Positions 1 to 9,000 of a stretch of DNA of 64,000 nucleotides are shown here, one piece after another. The notes beneath the pieces were generated by a model that saw nothing but the letters and a program-made list of their open reading frames with translations, had not been told where the DNA came from and did not search any database. The position numbers were made by a program, and so were the translations under genes. The first letter of the stretch is position 1. Each line of letters opens with the position of its first letter. The DNA comes from Clostridia bacterium (GTDB lineage: Bacteria > Bacillota > Clostridia > Oscillospirales > Acutalibacteraceae): positions 1 to 64,000 of the forward strand of contig JAGASD010000001.1 in NCBI GenBank assembly GCA_017621885.1. The letters are read 5' to 3'.

Positions 1-1
1 A

Positions 2-196
2 GAAAAGACAGGAAAATTTGTTCGTCGTGAACGTTATGCAGGCAGTATGAGCAGATCTTTCTATGTGGGCGAGGATATCAAGCAGGAAGATATTCATGCT
101 AAATATGAAAGCGGTGTCTTGAGATTGTCCATTCCAAAACCGGAAGAAAGGAAAGCTCAGACAGAGGACAAAAAGTATATTGCCATCGAAGGATAA
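2..196 (+). CDS. Hsp20/alpha-crystallin small heat shock protein, C-terminal part (5' end outside window)
   Basis: The frame is open from the window edge to TAA at 194-196 and gives about 64 residues. It reads GKFVRRERYAGSMSRSF, then YVGEDIKQEDIHAKYESGVL and RLSIPKPEE. This is the second half of the alpha-crystallin domain: the RER(Y)xGxFxRSF strand, the 'DI.A.Y..GVL.L..PK' core and a short C-terminal extension. Proteins of this family are ATP-independent holdases that bind unfolding cytoplasmic proteins. The N-terminal arm and start lie upstream of the window. A hairpin follows at 234-260. Confidence 0.88.
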   Translation, partial: EKTGKFVRRERYAGSMSRSFYVGEDIKQEDIHAKYESGVLRLSIPKPEERKAQTEDKKYIAIEG

Positions 197-233
197 AGGC
201 CCTTCTTCAAATAGATTATAGAAAACTGATTTT

Positions 234-260
234 ATCCCGGAGTATATCATACTCTGGGAT
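234..260 (+). terminator. Hairpin after the Hsp20 gene
   Basis: An 11-bp stem with one mismatch (ATCCCGGAGTA / TACTCTGGGAT) sits 38 nt after the Hsp20 stop and is followed by ATATTTAAA. The T-tract is weak, so this is a plausible rather than certain intrinsic terminator. Confidence 0.45.
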
Positions 261-452
261 ATTTAAATGTGAAGGATTTATGATTGATTCAGAGATATAT
301 TAGGCATTTAATGATAATCCGGTTGCGTGGAAAATTAATTGAGCAGTCAGAAGCAGGAAAATGTTTGGTAATTGGAACGATTATGGCGGATTGCTTGATT
401 ATTAATCAACAGAAAATTTCAGGTTTCTGTTGAGTTTGGATTGCATATGCTG

Positions 453-488
453 ACACCTTGCAAGACGAAAAAACTTGCAGGGTGTTTT
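453..488. terminator. Hairpin between Hsp20 and the relaxase remnant
   Basis: ACACCTTGCAAG (453-464) pairs with CTTGCAGGGTGT (474-485) with one mismatch and is followed by TTTTCTT on the plus strand. The rest of 261-555 shows no convincing gene in either strand and probably belongs to the decayed mobile element. Confidence 0.4.
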
Positions 489-555
489 CTTACGTTCTGA
501 TTTATGTAAGACCGCAAGGCAGGTCGCCCTGCGGTGTTGATTTCCTATGTCATGA

Positions 556-885
556 TTATCTGTCCCTGTCTTGGGATTTCTTTCTCTGCTTCGGCTGAGA
601 GTTCTGTTTACCCTCTTCCTGAAGCTGTCTGAGCCTGTTACGCACACTTTGTCGTTTGGGCGGTCTGTGCTGTTTCTTGGCGGGTTTCTGTCCGTTCTTA
701 ACTGTCTGCTCCCATTCTGCAAGGTCTTGGTTATACTGTGTCACAATAGCCTCTGCTTTGCGGTAAGTTTTCATAAATGCCTGTACATCAGGATAACCGT
801 CAGCGGTGAGAATATCGGGGAGTTCATTCAGTTTTTCATTAAGCTCGGCTTCGGTCTGCTGTATACAGGATATATAATCTCTTGT
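556..885 (-). pseudogene. C-terminal remnant of a mobilization relaxase (MobA/MobL-like)
   Basis: On the minus strand the frame is open from just after a stop at 886-888 to the stop at 556. It gives about 109 residues, only the last 72 of which follow an ATG. The sequence has an acidic helical part (EAELNEKLNELPDILT, then AFMKTYRKAEAIV) and a very basic tail (RPPKRQSVRNRLRQLQEE ... QRKKSQDRDR). This is the character of the C-terminal tails of MobA/MobL relaxases of Firmicutes mobilizable elements. The catalytic N-terminal domain, with its tyrosine and histidine triad, is absent, so this is a leftover of a larger gene. The assignment rests on sequence character and on the integrase and KTR remnants nearby, not on a catalytic motif. 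Confidence 0.45.
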
Positions 886-938
886 TTATAGAGATTATGC
901 GACTAAGTGTAACTTGTTTATCAACATTTTGAAATGAA

Positions 939-967
939 TTGACTTTTGGAAATCAGTATGCTATAAT
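939..967 (+). promoter_or_regulatory. Sigma-A promoter of the TetR/CPBP operon
   Basis: TTGACT at 939-944 and TATAAT at 962-967 are separated by exactly 17 bp, 40 bp before the TetR start codon. It runs directly into the palindrome at 968-984. Confidence 0.8.
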
Positions 968-984
968 GGCTAATATAATTAGCC
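968..984. promoter_or_regulatory. Palindromic operator, probably bound by the adjacent TetR protein
   Basis: GGCTAAT-ATA-ATTAGCC is a perfect 7-bp inverted repeat with a 3-bp centre. It starts immediately after the -10 box and so covers the expected transcription start. Its position and symmetry fit autorepression by the TetR-family product encoded 24 bp downstream (inference). Confidence 0.7.
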
Positions 985-1007
985 TGTCAAAAGAAAGGGG
1001 TAGCTAA

Positions 1008-1586
1008 ATGAAAGTAGGATTAGATAAGAAAGCAATTATTGAGGCTGCGGCGAGTATGGCCGATGAAAAAGGGGTTGCAAATGTAACCTTAAAGGTGTTA
1101 GCAACGGAATTGGGAATAAAATCTCCGTCATTGTATAAGCATTTTAGCGGTGGACTTGACGAGTTAAACAAGGAATTGATGCTTTATGGCTGGCGTTCTT
1201 TGGAAAGTGAAATCACAAGGGCTGCCATAGGTAAAGCAAAAGACGATGCAATTATTGAAATTTGTTATGCTTATCGAAGCTTTGTTTCCGAGCACAAAGG
1301 TTTGTTTGAAGCTATGCAATGGTACAATATGTATCAATCGGAGGAGCATTTACAGGCAACGCACGGGACAGTATCTGTTATGTTTCAGGTGCTTGAAGCC
1401 TATGGATTAACCGAGGAACAAAAAGTGCATAGTGTTCGTGTGCTTCGTGGCTTTTTACAGGGATTTTGTGCTATTGAAAGCCACGGCGGATACGGAAATC
1501 CAGCACCTCTGAATGATACCTTTGACTTTGCATTAAAAACGATATTGAATGGCATTCGTGATTTACAAGGAGGGACGGAACAATGA
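1008..1586 (+). CDS. TetR/AcrR family transcriptional regulator
   Basis: This is a 192-residue one-component repressor. Residues about 8-52 form the TetR helix-turn-helix (AIIEAAASMADEKGVANVTL ... ELGIKSPSLYKHF). The C-terminal ligand domain resembles the WHG/TetR_C_33 type (FEAMQWYNMY, VRVLRGFLQGF). The ATG has an AAGGGG ribosome site 6-7 nt upstream. The gene overlaps the downstream CPBP protease gene by 4 nt (ATGA), so the two are translationally coupled, and a perfect palindrome overlaps the promoter start. It presumably represses its own operon and responds to an unknown ligand. The pair lies inside the degenerate mobile element and was probably cargo. Confidence 0.88.
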   Translation: MKVGLDKKAIIEAAASMADEKGVANVTLKVLATELGIKSPSLYKHFSGGLDELNKELMLYGWRSLESEITRAAIGKAKDDAIIEICYAYRSFVSEHKGLFEAMQWYNMYQSEEHLQATHGTVSVMFQVLEAYGLTEEQKVHSVRVLRGFLQGFCAIESHGGYGNPAPLNDTFDFALKTILNGIRDLQGGTEQ

Positions 1587-2509
1587 AGCAATTTTTGAAG
1601 AATATCAGTCCACTTAATAACCGAACGGAAATGCCGATGGCATTATTCGTTGTAAAGAAAATTCTTGCGTTCTGGTTGTGCTATATAGTTGGACTGTTTT
1701 TAGCAGAGGGAGTAATCATACTCTTACATTTTGCTCTTGGTAAAAATATGCTTGTAGGAGATGTGTTTGACGCACAGACGATAACGCTGATTACTTATTA
1801 CGGCTATATTATTATATCAGGTGTAGCATTGCTGTATTGGAAACTGATCGAGAAAAAGCCATTATCTGAAATGGGATTGACAAATCACTTTGGAAATTAC
1901 TTTATCGGAGCTATAATAGGTGTTCTCTTACTTGCTGTATCTGTTGTTGCTATCATTTTGACAGGCAATATTGAATATCACGGAGTTTTTGAAAATGCTG
2001 ATATTCTTGTAATTGTTCTCTTAATAGGTGGTTTTGTCGTTCAAGGTGCAACAGAAGAAATCTTATGCCGAGGTGTTGTTTTCCGCTCACTCAAAGAGAA
2101 AACATCTTTAGCTATTGCAATGGATATAAGTACCTTAATGTTTATCATTCCTCATTTGTCATCTTTGTTTGACGGCGGAGTGATTTATGGCGTATTCGGC
2201 ATAATCAATCTTTTATTGATTTCCACTATTTTTTCGCTTTTGACTATCCGCTTTAAGAGCATTTGGGCGGCTTGTGGTTTGCACTCATTTTGGAACGCTG
2301 TTTTATATAGCGTTCTCGGATTGAATTTGAGTGGAAATGATGAAACTGTTACTGCGATTTTCAATATGCAATCCGTAGGCGAAAATATATGGAACGGCGG
2401 CGTATATGGTATTGAAGCAAGCCTGATTACCACCGTTGTATTAGCTTTCGCCGCCATACTGATTATGGTTATTGACAGAAAGCAGGTAAAAGAAAATGAC
2501 AAAGTCTGA
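1583..2509 (+). CDS. CPBP family intramembrane glutamic endopeptidase
   Basis: This is a 308-residue polytopic membrane protein. The Abi/CPBP (Rce1-like) signature is visible: EEILCR (EExxxR) around residue 158, FIIPH near 190 and HSFWN (HxxxN) near 235. Together these form the glutamate/histidine metal-independent active site. About eight hydrophobic segments are present, the first near residues 25-55. Family members process prenylated or bacteriocin-type peptides or give bacteriocin self-immunity; the substrate here is unknown. The gene is coupled to the TetR gene by ATGA, and its last 14 nt overlap the KTR remnant, so it is the middle gene of a small operon. Confidence 0.85.
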   Translation: MKQFLKNISPLNNRTEMPMALFVVKKILAFWLCYIVGLFLAEGVIILLHFALGKNMLVGDVFDAQTITLITYYGYIIISGVALLYWKLIEKKPLSEMGLTNHFGNYFIGAIIGVLLLAVSVVAIILTGNIEYHGVFENADILVIVLLIGGFVVQGATEEILCRGVVFRSLKEKTSLAIAMDISTLMFIIPHLSSLFDGGVIYGVFGIINLLLISTIFSLLTIRFKSIWAACGLHSFWNAVLYSVLGLNLSGNDETVTAIFNMQSVGENIWNGGVYGIEASLITTVVLAFAAILIMVIDRKQVKENDKV

Positions 2510-2636
2510 ATGGGTACGCTGTCCAGTCTGCGGAAGTAAGACCCGTAATAGAATAAGGGAAGATACTGTTCTCAAAAACTATCCTCTTTTTTCCCAAGTG
2601 CAAAAAGAGGTGATCATTAACGCTGAACATTTATAG
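2496..2636 (+). pseudogene. Cysteine-rich KTR-domain protein, damaged
   Basis: A 46-codon reading frame begins MTKSEWVRCPVCGSKTR, then IREDTVLKNYPLF. This matches the start of the small zinc-ribbon KTR proteins found near integrases of Clostridia mobile elements. The family's second Cys-x-x-Cys pair (a CPKC-type motif) is missing in this frame, where the sequence runs SQVQKEVIIN. In the +1 frame the same bases read FPKCKKR, so two compensating small indels have replaced the second zinc knuckle. The frame then ends early, 6 nt before the truncated integrase ORF. It overlaps the CPBP gene by 14 nt. The family match is from memory of its conserved start. Confidence 0.6.
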
Positions 2637-2642
2637 GCATTT

Positions 2643-3587
2643 ATGGATTTCCTTACTTTCGGAGGACAAAACCGTGACGGAACAACAGCAAAGGCACTCA
2701 GCAAAGGGTATCTGAGACTGTTCTCGGCGGTATTACAGGGTGCATTCCGATTTGCGGTATTCCCAAAGAAACTGATTTCCTTTAACCCTATGCAGTATGT
2801 GGTATGGAGGGGAAAGAAAGAGGAATACGAACTGTTTGCAGACGAGGACGGTGAAGTTGACAACGCACCTACCATTGACCATCAGCAGTTTCTGATGTTG
2901 GAGGAATTTCTGAAAAAGAAAGACAATCCTGCATTGCTCCCGATGCAGATAGCCTACTACACAGGGCTTCGTATCGGAGAAGCGTGTGCATTGACTTGGC
3001 AGGACATCAACCTTGACGGACAGTACCTCACAGTACGACGCAGTATGCGATACAACGGGCAAAGGCACAAGACAGAGATAAGTGCTACCAAACGCAAGAA
3101 AGTCCGCACCGTGGACTTCTGCGACACTCTGGCTGACATTCTCAGAAAGGCAAAGACGGAACAGCACAAGAACCGCTTTAAGTATGGCGAACTCTACCAC
3201 CTCAATTACTACAAAGAGGTCAGAGAAAAAGACCGTACTTACTATGAAGTTTACAGCCTGCCGAGAACCGATGAAGTACCTGATGGGTACAAGGAAATCT
3301 CCTTTGTCTGCCTGAGACCTGACGGAGCATACGAGTCACCGAGTACGGTTGGTGTTATGACAAGGTCGGCAAAAAAGAAACTGGAAGGATTTGAAGATAT
3401 CCATTTTCATATGCTCAGACACACATTCACCAGTAATCTGCTCTCTAACGGTGCAGCACCAAAGGATGTGCGGGAACTGCTCGGACACGCTGACGTAAGT
3501 ACCACAATGAACATCTACGCTCACTCTAAGAGGGAAGCGAAACGAACTTCCGCAAGACTGCTTGATAAGGTGGTCGGGGAAGTCTAA
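2643..3587 (+). pseudogene. Tyrosine integrase of Tn916 type, N-terminally truncated
   Basis: This 314-codon frame retains part of the core-binding domain and the whole catalytic domain of a phage/ICE tyrosine recombinase. The catalytic Arg is in TGLRIGEA (about residue 107), the HxxR box is HMLRH, and the C-terminal [13 protein letters not shown] carries the final His and nucleophilic Tyr. Related integrases are near 400 residues and begin with an arm-binding domain; here translation would start inside the core-binding region. An in-frame stop lies 2 codons upstream of the first ATG (it is the KTR stop), so the N-terminus was deleted rather than mis-called. It is unlikely to be a functional excision enzyme, although the catalytic residues are intact. 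Confidence 0.8.
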
Positions 3588-3595
3588 ACAAAAAG

Positions 3596-3635
3596 TTTCC
3601 CTTGTTTCGGCTCATAAGGGCAAAAACAAGGGAAA
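3596..3635. terminator. 12-bp hairpin after the integrase, near the element's right end
   Basis: TTTCCCTTGTTT (3596-3607) and AAACAAGGGAAA (3624-3635) form a perfect 12-bp stem with a 16-nt loop. Integrase-proximal ends of Tn916-like elements often carry such repeats, so this could be a terminator or part of an attachment end. The remainder of 3588-3874 shows only a G-rich stretch (3754-3772) and AT-rich sequence. Confidence 0.45.
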
Positions 3636-3874
3636 ATACATAAGGAACGAGTATTAAAATGCCGATTATCCTTGAAAATACAAGGGTTTCGGAGGATTGA
3701 TTTACAAATAAGAATTTGCAGAAGCAGAAAAAACGGTGGGTGGGGTTACCTCTTTTCAAAAGGGGGGAGCTCTCCTTGTTTTAGTTTTTCTCTCATATCT
3801 ATCTCAAATAGTAGAGGTAGATATACTTGATTTTATAAATAAAAATTGTAATTATAGAGTGAAGTGTTTGTAGT

Positions 3875-5335
3875 ATGAAAGATAAAGATTACTTTTTAAG
3901 CAAGGCTCAGGATAATTTCCCTGAACTGAAATTTTCTGTTCTGACTCCGGATATAACCGAATTTATCGGTTCGAACGGAGACAGTATTCTTCTTGACCTT
4001 GGTGAACACGCTGTGGGACATTTTTCCTTTGCTTTTGATAAAGTTAATGTTTTTGTAGATGCTCCGGTTCGTTTGGTTATTAAGTTCGGCGAAGATATGA
4101 GAGAAATGAATAATGATTTTTCTCAATACAACGGTGTGCTTTCAAAAACATGGTTGCAGGAGGAAATAATCAATCTTGATTTTCCACAGAAAATAACTAT
4201 GCCCAGAAGATATGCCTGCAGATACATAAAAATAACAGTGGAAAGAACCACCCGACCAATAAGACTCTTTGGTTTCAGCTTCCGCGCGTCAACAAGTGCC
4301 GATGTATCTGTGCTGAAATCTGCAAACACGCAAGATGCTTTGCTTAATAAAATTGACCTTGTTGCAACAAACACTCTCAAGGAATGTATGCAGACCTTCT
4401 TTGAGGATGGTCCTAAGCGTGACCGCCGTCTTTGGATTGGTGACCTTCGTCTTGAAGCTCTTACAAATTATTATACATTCAACAATCTTGATATTGTAAA
4501 AAGATGCTTGTATCTTTTTGCCGCAGGGGAATGTAATGAATTGGGTTTTTTGCCGTCCTTTGTTTATGAAACACCTTATTACCATTCCGGTGCAACTCAT
4601 ATTGAGGACTATGAACTTTTATTTGTTGTAAGCGTATGCGATTACTTTGAGCATACAGGAGATATGGATGTTGTAAATGACCTTTTGGGAATTTGCAAAT
4701 CACAGCTTGAAAGCTTCAGAGCTACGCCGGACAAGAATTTGATTGCAACAAAGCAGGATGGCTGGTTCGCTTTTATTGACTGGTGTCCGGGTCTTGAATG
4801 TGTGACTGCATTGCAGGGTGTATATCTTTATACACTTGAACGCTTAGGAGAATTGCTGAAAGCAATAGGTGATGAGGAATATGAAAAATATTCTGCTTTA
4901 ATTTCCGAGGTTCGTTCCGCTTCAAAAAAGAATCTTTATGATGAAACCAAAAAAGTATTCGTAAACTCTTCAGATAATGGTCAGCTCAGCGTCCATTCTC
5001 AGGTCTGGATGATTTTGGGCGGTGTGATAACCGGAGAGGAAGCAAAAAAACTTCTTCTTTCCTGCCTTGATAACAAGGCTTTTAAGCAACCTGTTACACC
5101 ATATATGCGCCACTATGTTATTGAAGCTATGTTAAAGCTTGGTATGAAGGATGAAGCGGTACAATATTTGAAAAAATTCTGGGGAGGTATGGTGGAGCTT
5201 GGTGCAGATACCTTCTGGGAAGCGTATATTCCCGATGACCTCGATTTCTCACCGTATAATGACAGAATGATAAACAGCCTTTGCCACGCATGGAGCTGTA
5301 CACCATCATATTTCATTCGTAAATACGGGTTATGA
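3875..5335 (+). CDS. GH78-type glycoside hydrolase (alpha-L-rhamnosidase-like), cytoplasmic
   Basis: This 486-residue protein lacks a signal peptide. The N-terminal ~135 residues are beta-rich (ILLDLGEHAVGHFSF, then VFVDAPVRLVIKFGED). They are followed by an all-alpha six-hairpin barrel with EDGPKRDRRLWIGDLRLEAL near residue 177, the counterpart of the GH78 'DCPQRDERLGWTGD' acid/base segment. Near the end, LGADTFWEAY fits the late barrel helices. The family removes alpha-L-rhamnose from pectin- or glycoside-derived oligosaccharides by inversion. It is shorter than secreted GH78 enzymes (700-900 residues), as expected for an intracellular oligosaccharide-trimming form. A weak GTGAAG precedes the ATG. 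It is monocistronic, followed by a strong terminator. Confidence 0.78.
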   Translation: MKDKDYFLSKAQDNFPELKFSVLTPDITEFIGSNGDSILLDLGEHAVGHFSFAFDKVNVFVDAPVRLVIKFGEDMREMNNDFSQYNGVLSKTWLQEEIINLDFPQKITMPRRYACRYIKITVERTTRPIRLFGFSFRASTSADVSVLKSANTQDALLNKIDLVATNTLKECMQTFFEDGPKRDRRLWIGDLRLEALTNYYTFNNLDIVKRCLYLFAAGECNELGFLPSFVYETPYYHSGATHIEDYELLFVVSVCDYFEHTGDMDVVNDLLGICKSQLESFRATPDKNLIATKQDGWFAFIDWCPGLECVTALQGVYLYTLERLGELLKAIGDEEYEKYSALISEVRSASKKNLYDETKKVFVNSSDNGQLSVHSQVWMILGGVITGEEAKKLLLSCLDNKAFKQPVTPYMRHYVIEAMLKLGMKDEAVQYLKKFWGGMVELGADTFWEAYIPDDLDFSPYNDRMINSLCHAWSCTPSYFIRKYGL

Positions 5336-5384
5336 TTAGAAGATTCTATAATAACAAATTCCGCTTTGTCGAAAAATATAACAT

Positions 5385-5417
5385 CGGGAGCCGGTTCGAA
5401 ATCAGCTCCCGTTTTTT
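5385..5417 (+). terminator. Intrinsic terminator of the GH78 gene
   Basis: CGGGAGC (5385-5391) pairs with GCTCCCG (5405-5411) and is followed by six T residues. Confidence 0.85.
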
Positions 5418-5468
5418 GAATTATGCAGAAAAGTTTTTGGCATCAGCAAAAATAGAGGCTGATATTAG

Positions 5469-5607
5469 CCGTCAGTCGCCAGCTTCCAGCCTCCGGTCCT
5501 CATAACAAATACTGTATCTTTCTATTTTTATATCATTAATAAAACATATTAAGAAGAATAAAGTTATTGCCACAACGCCGGTGGCTGGCAGCCGGCAACC
5601 GGTAGCT
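5469..5607. repeat. GC-rich heptamer element (two inverted 7-bp arrays around an AT-rich core)
   Basis: 5469-5499 is a run of imperfect 7-mers (CGCCAGC, TTCCAGC, CTCCGGT ...). 5576-5607 is a second run in inverted orientation (complement: TACCGGT, TGCCGGC, TGCCAGC, CACCGGC). They enclose about 75 bp of AT-rich sequence with no ORF. The same unit type occurs around the four-helix-bundle gene at 11.15-11.59 kb. Confidence 0.65.
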
Positions 5608-5651
5608 AAAAACAGAACACCCGCCGATTTCTCAGCGAGTGCTCTGTTTTT
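5608..5651. terminator. Bidirectional terminator-like hairpin
   Basis: AAAAACAGAACAC (5608-5620) pairs with GTGCTCTGTTTTT (5639-5651), with one G-T wobble. It has A and T runs at both ends and lies between two convergent transcription units. Confidence 0.6.
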
Positions 5652-5731
5652 ATATTTGGAAAGAATTGAATTTGTTAATCGTTTTCAACACGATATGTAA
5701 AATTTTCTTTCGGTATCATATTAGGTTTGTT

Positions 5732-5768
5732 GAGCCTGTGCGTACAAAGGGCTACGCAGGCTCTTTTT
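5732..5768 (+). terminator. Hairpin with T-tract
   Basis: GAGCCTGTGCGT (5732-5743) pairs with ACGCAGGCTC (5754-5763), followed by TTTTTAT. The T-tract is on the plus-strand side, while the nearest gene end (5787) is on the minus strand, so its client is unclear. Confidence 0.45.
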
Positions 5769-5786
5769 ATTTAGTTGTTGGTTGTT

Positions 5787-6086
5787 TTACTCCGTTGCAG
5801 AGAATTTCACTTCTTTCCAAGTAAAGCCTGCCCACTCAACGTTTGTACCTGCCGTTGCTTTCAGAGTGCCTTCGGCATTTGCATGATCGGGATGCAACGT
5901 GATGGTAATGCCCGAAGAAAGGGCTTCACCTGCAAACAGATTTACATTTACGTTTATGATAACAGAGCCTAACAAGCAGAAAAAAATAATGGTTGTAAGT
6001 TTTTTTCTGCTTGTTTCGCCTTTACCAATAAGGGATTTATATCTTACTTTCAAGATAGATTTCCGCATCAAAGGTGTGCCTTTCAT
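5787..6086 (-). CDS. Small membrane/secreted protein of unknown function
   Basis: This frame encodes 99 codons if translation starts at the ATG that overlaps the upstream stop (TAATG). An alternative start at 6068 (MRKSILK) is preceded by AAAGG about 10 nt upstream and would give 93 residues. A basic N-terminus is followed by a hydrophobic segment (LTTIIFFCLLGSVIINV) and a short polar C-terminal region rich in G, T and A, ending in VEWAGFTWKEVKFSATE. I do not recognise a family. Its coupling to the giant GLUG/dockerin gene suggests co-expression and an extracytoplasmic role. It could instead be a decayed fragment of a neighbouring surface-protein gene. Confidence 0.45.
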   Translation of the reverse strand: MKGTPLMRKSILKVRYKSLIGKGETSRKKLTTIIFFCLLGSVIINVNVNLFAGEALSSGITITLHPDHANAEGTLKATAGTNVEWAGFTWKEVKFSATE

Positions 6087-9000
6087 TATCTCTTGATGAC
6101 GGGATAATTTTCGCCCTGCGCCCAGAAATCACCCAGCTGAGTGGCAATCGTGTTGTTCCTGAGATCATCCTCGGTTACACTTGTGATCTCTACGTTGTCA
6201 CTCCCGGGTTTCAGATCCGAATCGCTGTGTACAGCCGCAAGGCCGTCGTCACCGAGGTAATAGCAATTCTTGATTGCTTTAACGCTACGAAGCGTGCCGA
6301 ATGCGCCAAGACGAGCTTCGTCGGTAAGATTTGCACCGCGCTCAAACCTACCTGCAAACAGGCAGTTTTCAAGGGTAGTCTTTGCGCCCGTGTTGGAGAA
6401 GCTTAAAAATCCGCCCATATAAATGGTTGCAGTGTTATTATAGCTGTTCTTTACGTAATCCGTCTTGATCGTTCCGTATGCCGCGCAGTTGCGGATGGTC
6501 ACTTCACTGGTATTCCCCTGAATCTTACCGATAAAACCGCCCGCACCGTCGTCCACACGGTACTCGCCTGCGTCAAAGGTGCCGTACCAAGAGCATTTTT
6601 CAATCAGACTCTGGTGGTCTGCGTATCCCACAAAGCCGCCGATCATACCGATGCCGTGGGCATTTGCGGTAACATTCACATAAGAGGTGATATTCTGAAT
6701 GACCGCGCCGTTGCGCTCAAGGTCGTTTTCACTGTCAAGACCGCAAATCGATCCGCTGACACCGCCAACGTAATCGACCTCAGCGTTCACGATCACCTCA
6801 CCGTAGATGGTAAAGTTCTTGACTGTACCCGTTCTGACCTCACCGAAGAAGCCAACGCCGTTTTCGGAACCTTCCACGTTCAGACCCCTGATGGTGTAGT
6901 TCTGTCCGTCAAAGACACCGCGGAAGCTGTTCTCCTCGCCCATTGCGCCGATGGGCGTCCAAGGCTTGTTTTCAAGGTCGATGTCAGCCGTGAGAGCACC
7001 CTTGATCTCTTTGTTGCCTTCTACATTGACCTGCTGTGCAAACCAGAAGAGCTGACCTGCGTTGCCGATTTCGTAGTAGCCGCTTTCGTTCAGTTCAGCA
7101 GGCTGGTATGTTTCACAGCAGATGCCGTTGTTCTTTTCGTATTCGTGATTATTTGGATCAAGCTCACCGTAGCTTGCATCGCAGTGTTCACACTTTGCCG
7201 GTTCCTTACAGGTAGCCGTGCCGCCGGTGTGATCTTCGGTAACTTCTTTGTCGCAGCAAGACCATTTTGCGATGTGCTGTTTACCATCCTCGGTTAGGGT
7301 GTAGGTAGCTTCGCCGGTGTGGGCGCAGTCTTCTCCGCAGGGTTCGCACTTGCCGTCTACGTAGCTATGCTTAAATGTGATAGACTTGAAGGTGTAGCTC
7401 AGGTCTTCTCTTACCTGCCAGGTTGCTGTGCCGTCTTCCTGGAAGGTCACGGCATCTTTCTTATCGCAGCACAGCACCAGATCAACCTTACCGGTATAGT
7501 TCCGCTCTGCAATGTTGAAATGATAACTGCCATTGAAGGTGATGTCGCCCTCAGCGGTCAGCTCCAGCGGGAAGGGCGTAGGATTATTTTCGGGCTTAAA
7601 TTTTCCTCCAACCAGCAATCCGCCCTGTTCAATGGTCGTCACCTTCGGGAATTTGGCAGAGGACAAGGTCCAGGTACCGCTGAACATATCAGTGGGGATC
7701 GTCGTCAATTCGGGAAATTCTACTGATGTAAGTGCTGTATAGCCGAACGCCTGCGCTCCAATTGTCTTCGCCTTGGGAGCTGAGACTGTAACCAGATTTT
7801 CACAAAAATAAAACGCCTGAGCACCAATTTCTGTCACATCGGGGAGATTGATAGATGCCAATTGGGTAACGAGTTCCTGATCTACAATTTCTCCGGCTTC
7901 ATCATATATGTCGCCGGGGCCAAAAGCAACACCGTCCCAGTTGGTAGTACCGGGAATCGAAGTCACACCCTTGAGGGTGAGATGGATGCTGCCGTCTGCA
8001 ACGCCGTCGGTATCGCAGATGGCGCGGCGGATGGCGGTGATCATCCCGGCAGGTGCATCGGGAGCAAGACCGACTTCAATGTCTGTATGTCCTGCCGACA
8101 ATGCAGTAGATACGGCTACATTGAGGTCTTCAGCACTCATCGCGGTGGCATCAATTATTCCACAAACCGTACAAACGCCATCACTTAAATTATGTGGGAG
8201 CATATCGGTAGTAACAGTTTTTATTTTTTCTTCAAAAAGCTCGTTTTCAAATATTGCAATATATTTTACTTTTCCATCCTGTGTACAGGTTGATTCCGAA
8301 AGTGTTTCACTTGTTGTATTAACAGTTTCTGTTGCAACTTTTTTACCGCAAAGGGTACACATAGCTGTTGCTGTGCAGGTGGAGTATTTGTTACCCCAGC
8401 TGTAATATACTTCTACATTATCTGCACACTCTGTGCCTGTTACTTCACCGTATTTTGAAGTAAGTGCAGTTAAGTCATTTTCATCGAGCTTACCGTCACC
8501 GTTAATATCGGAAGCATATTTTTTATATGTAGCAAGCTTTTCGGGGTTTTCGATAGCATGCTTTATTGCTTTAATATCAGCTTCTTCAAATGCTTTGCCG
8601 TTTAAGTTGTAGTCCCCAACAGCATATACATCAACAGTTGTAAAGCCGTTTATGAAAAGGTGTAGAAGATATGCATCAATAACATCAAGATAGCCGTCAC
8701 CGTCAAGGTCATATTTCACTATATCATCATAGCTTGCAGTTTCTATTTGTTTAACAGCTTCTTGCTCAGGGTCTTCATTCAAAATAGCGTTCACAAGTAC
8801 CTGATAGTCATTTACATCAACTGTTCCGTCACCGTTTGTATCACCAACATTTGCAACGGAGTAGTTACCTGTTTCGCCCACTGTTACAACCTTGTAAAGC
8901 TCATTATCTGTTATTATTGGGAGTGAGCCCTCTGTGTTGCTCACCTGTCCCCATGCTTCGCCCAAGAGATATGCAACCTCGCCGGACTTGAGCTGTTCTC

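Noticed and set aside
571..891. 106-codon plus-strand hydrophobic frame
   Set aside because: It is antisense to the relaxase remnant. The hydrophobicity is the complement of a Lys/Gln-rich coding tail.
5385..5411. tRNA-like GGTTCGAA T-arm motif
   Set aside because: The GGTTCGAAATC is the loop of an intrinsic terminator; no anticodon or acceptor stems surround it.
6614..7297. 227-codon plus-strand frame
   Set aside because: Antisense shadow of the duplicated module; the matching antisense frame at the first module confirms it follows the repeat, not coding selection.
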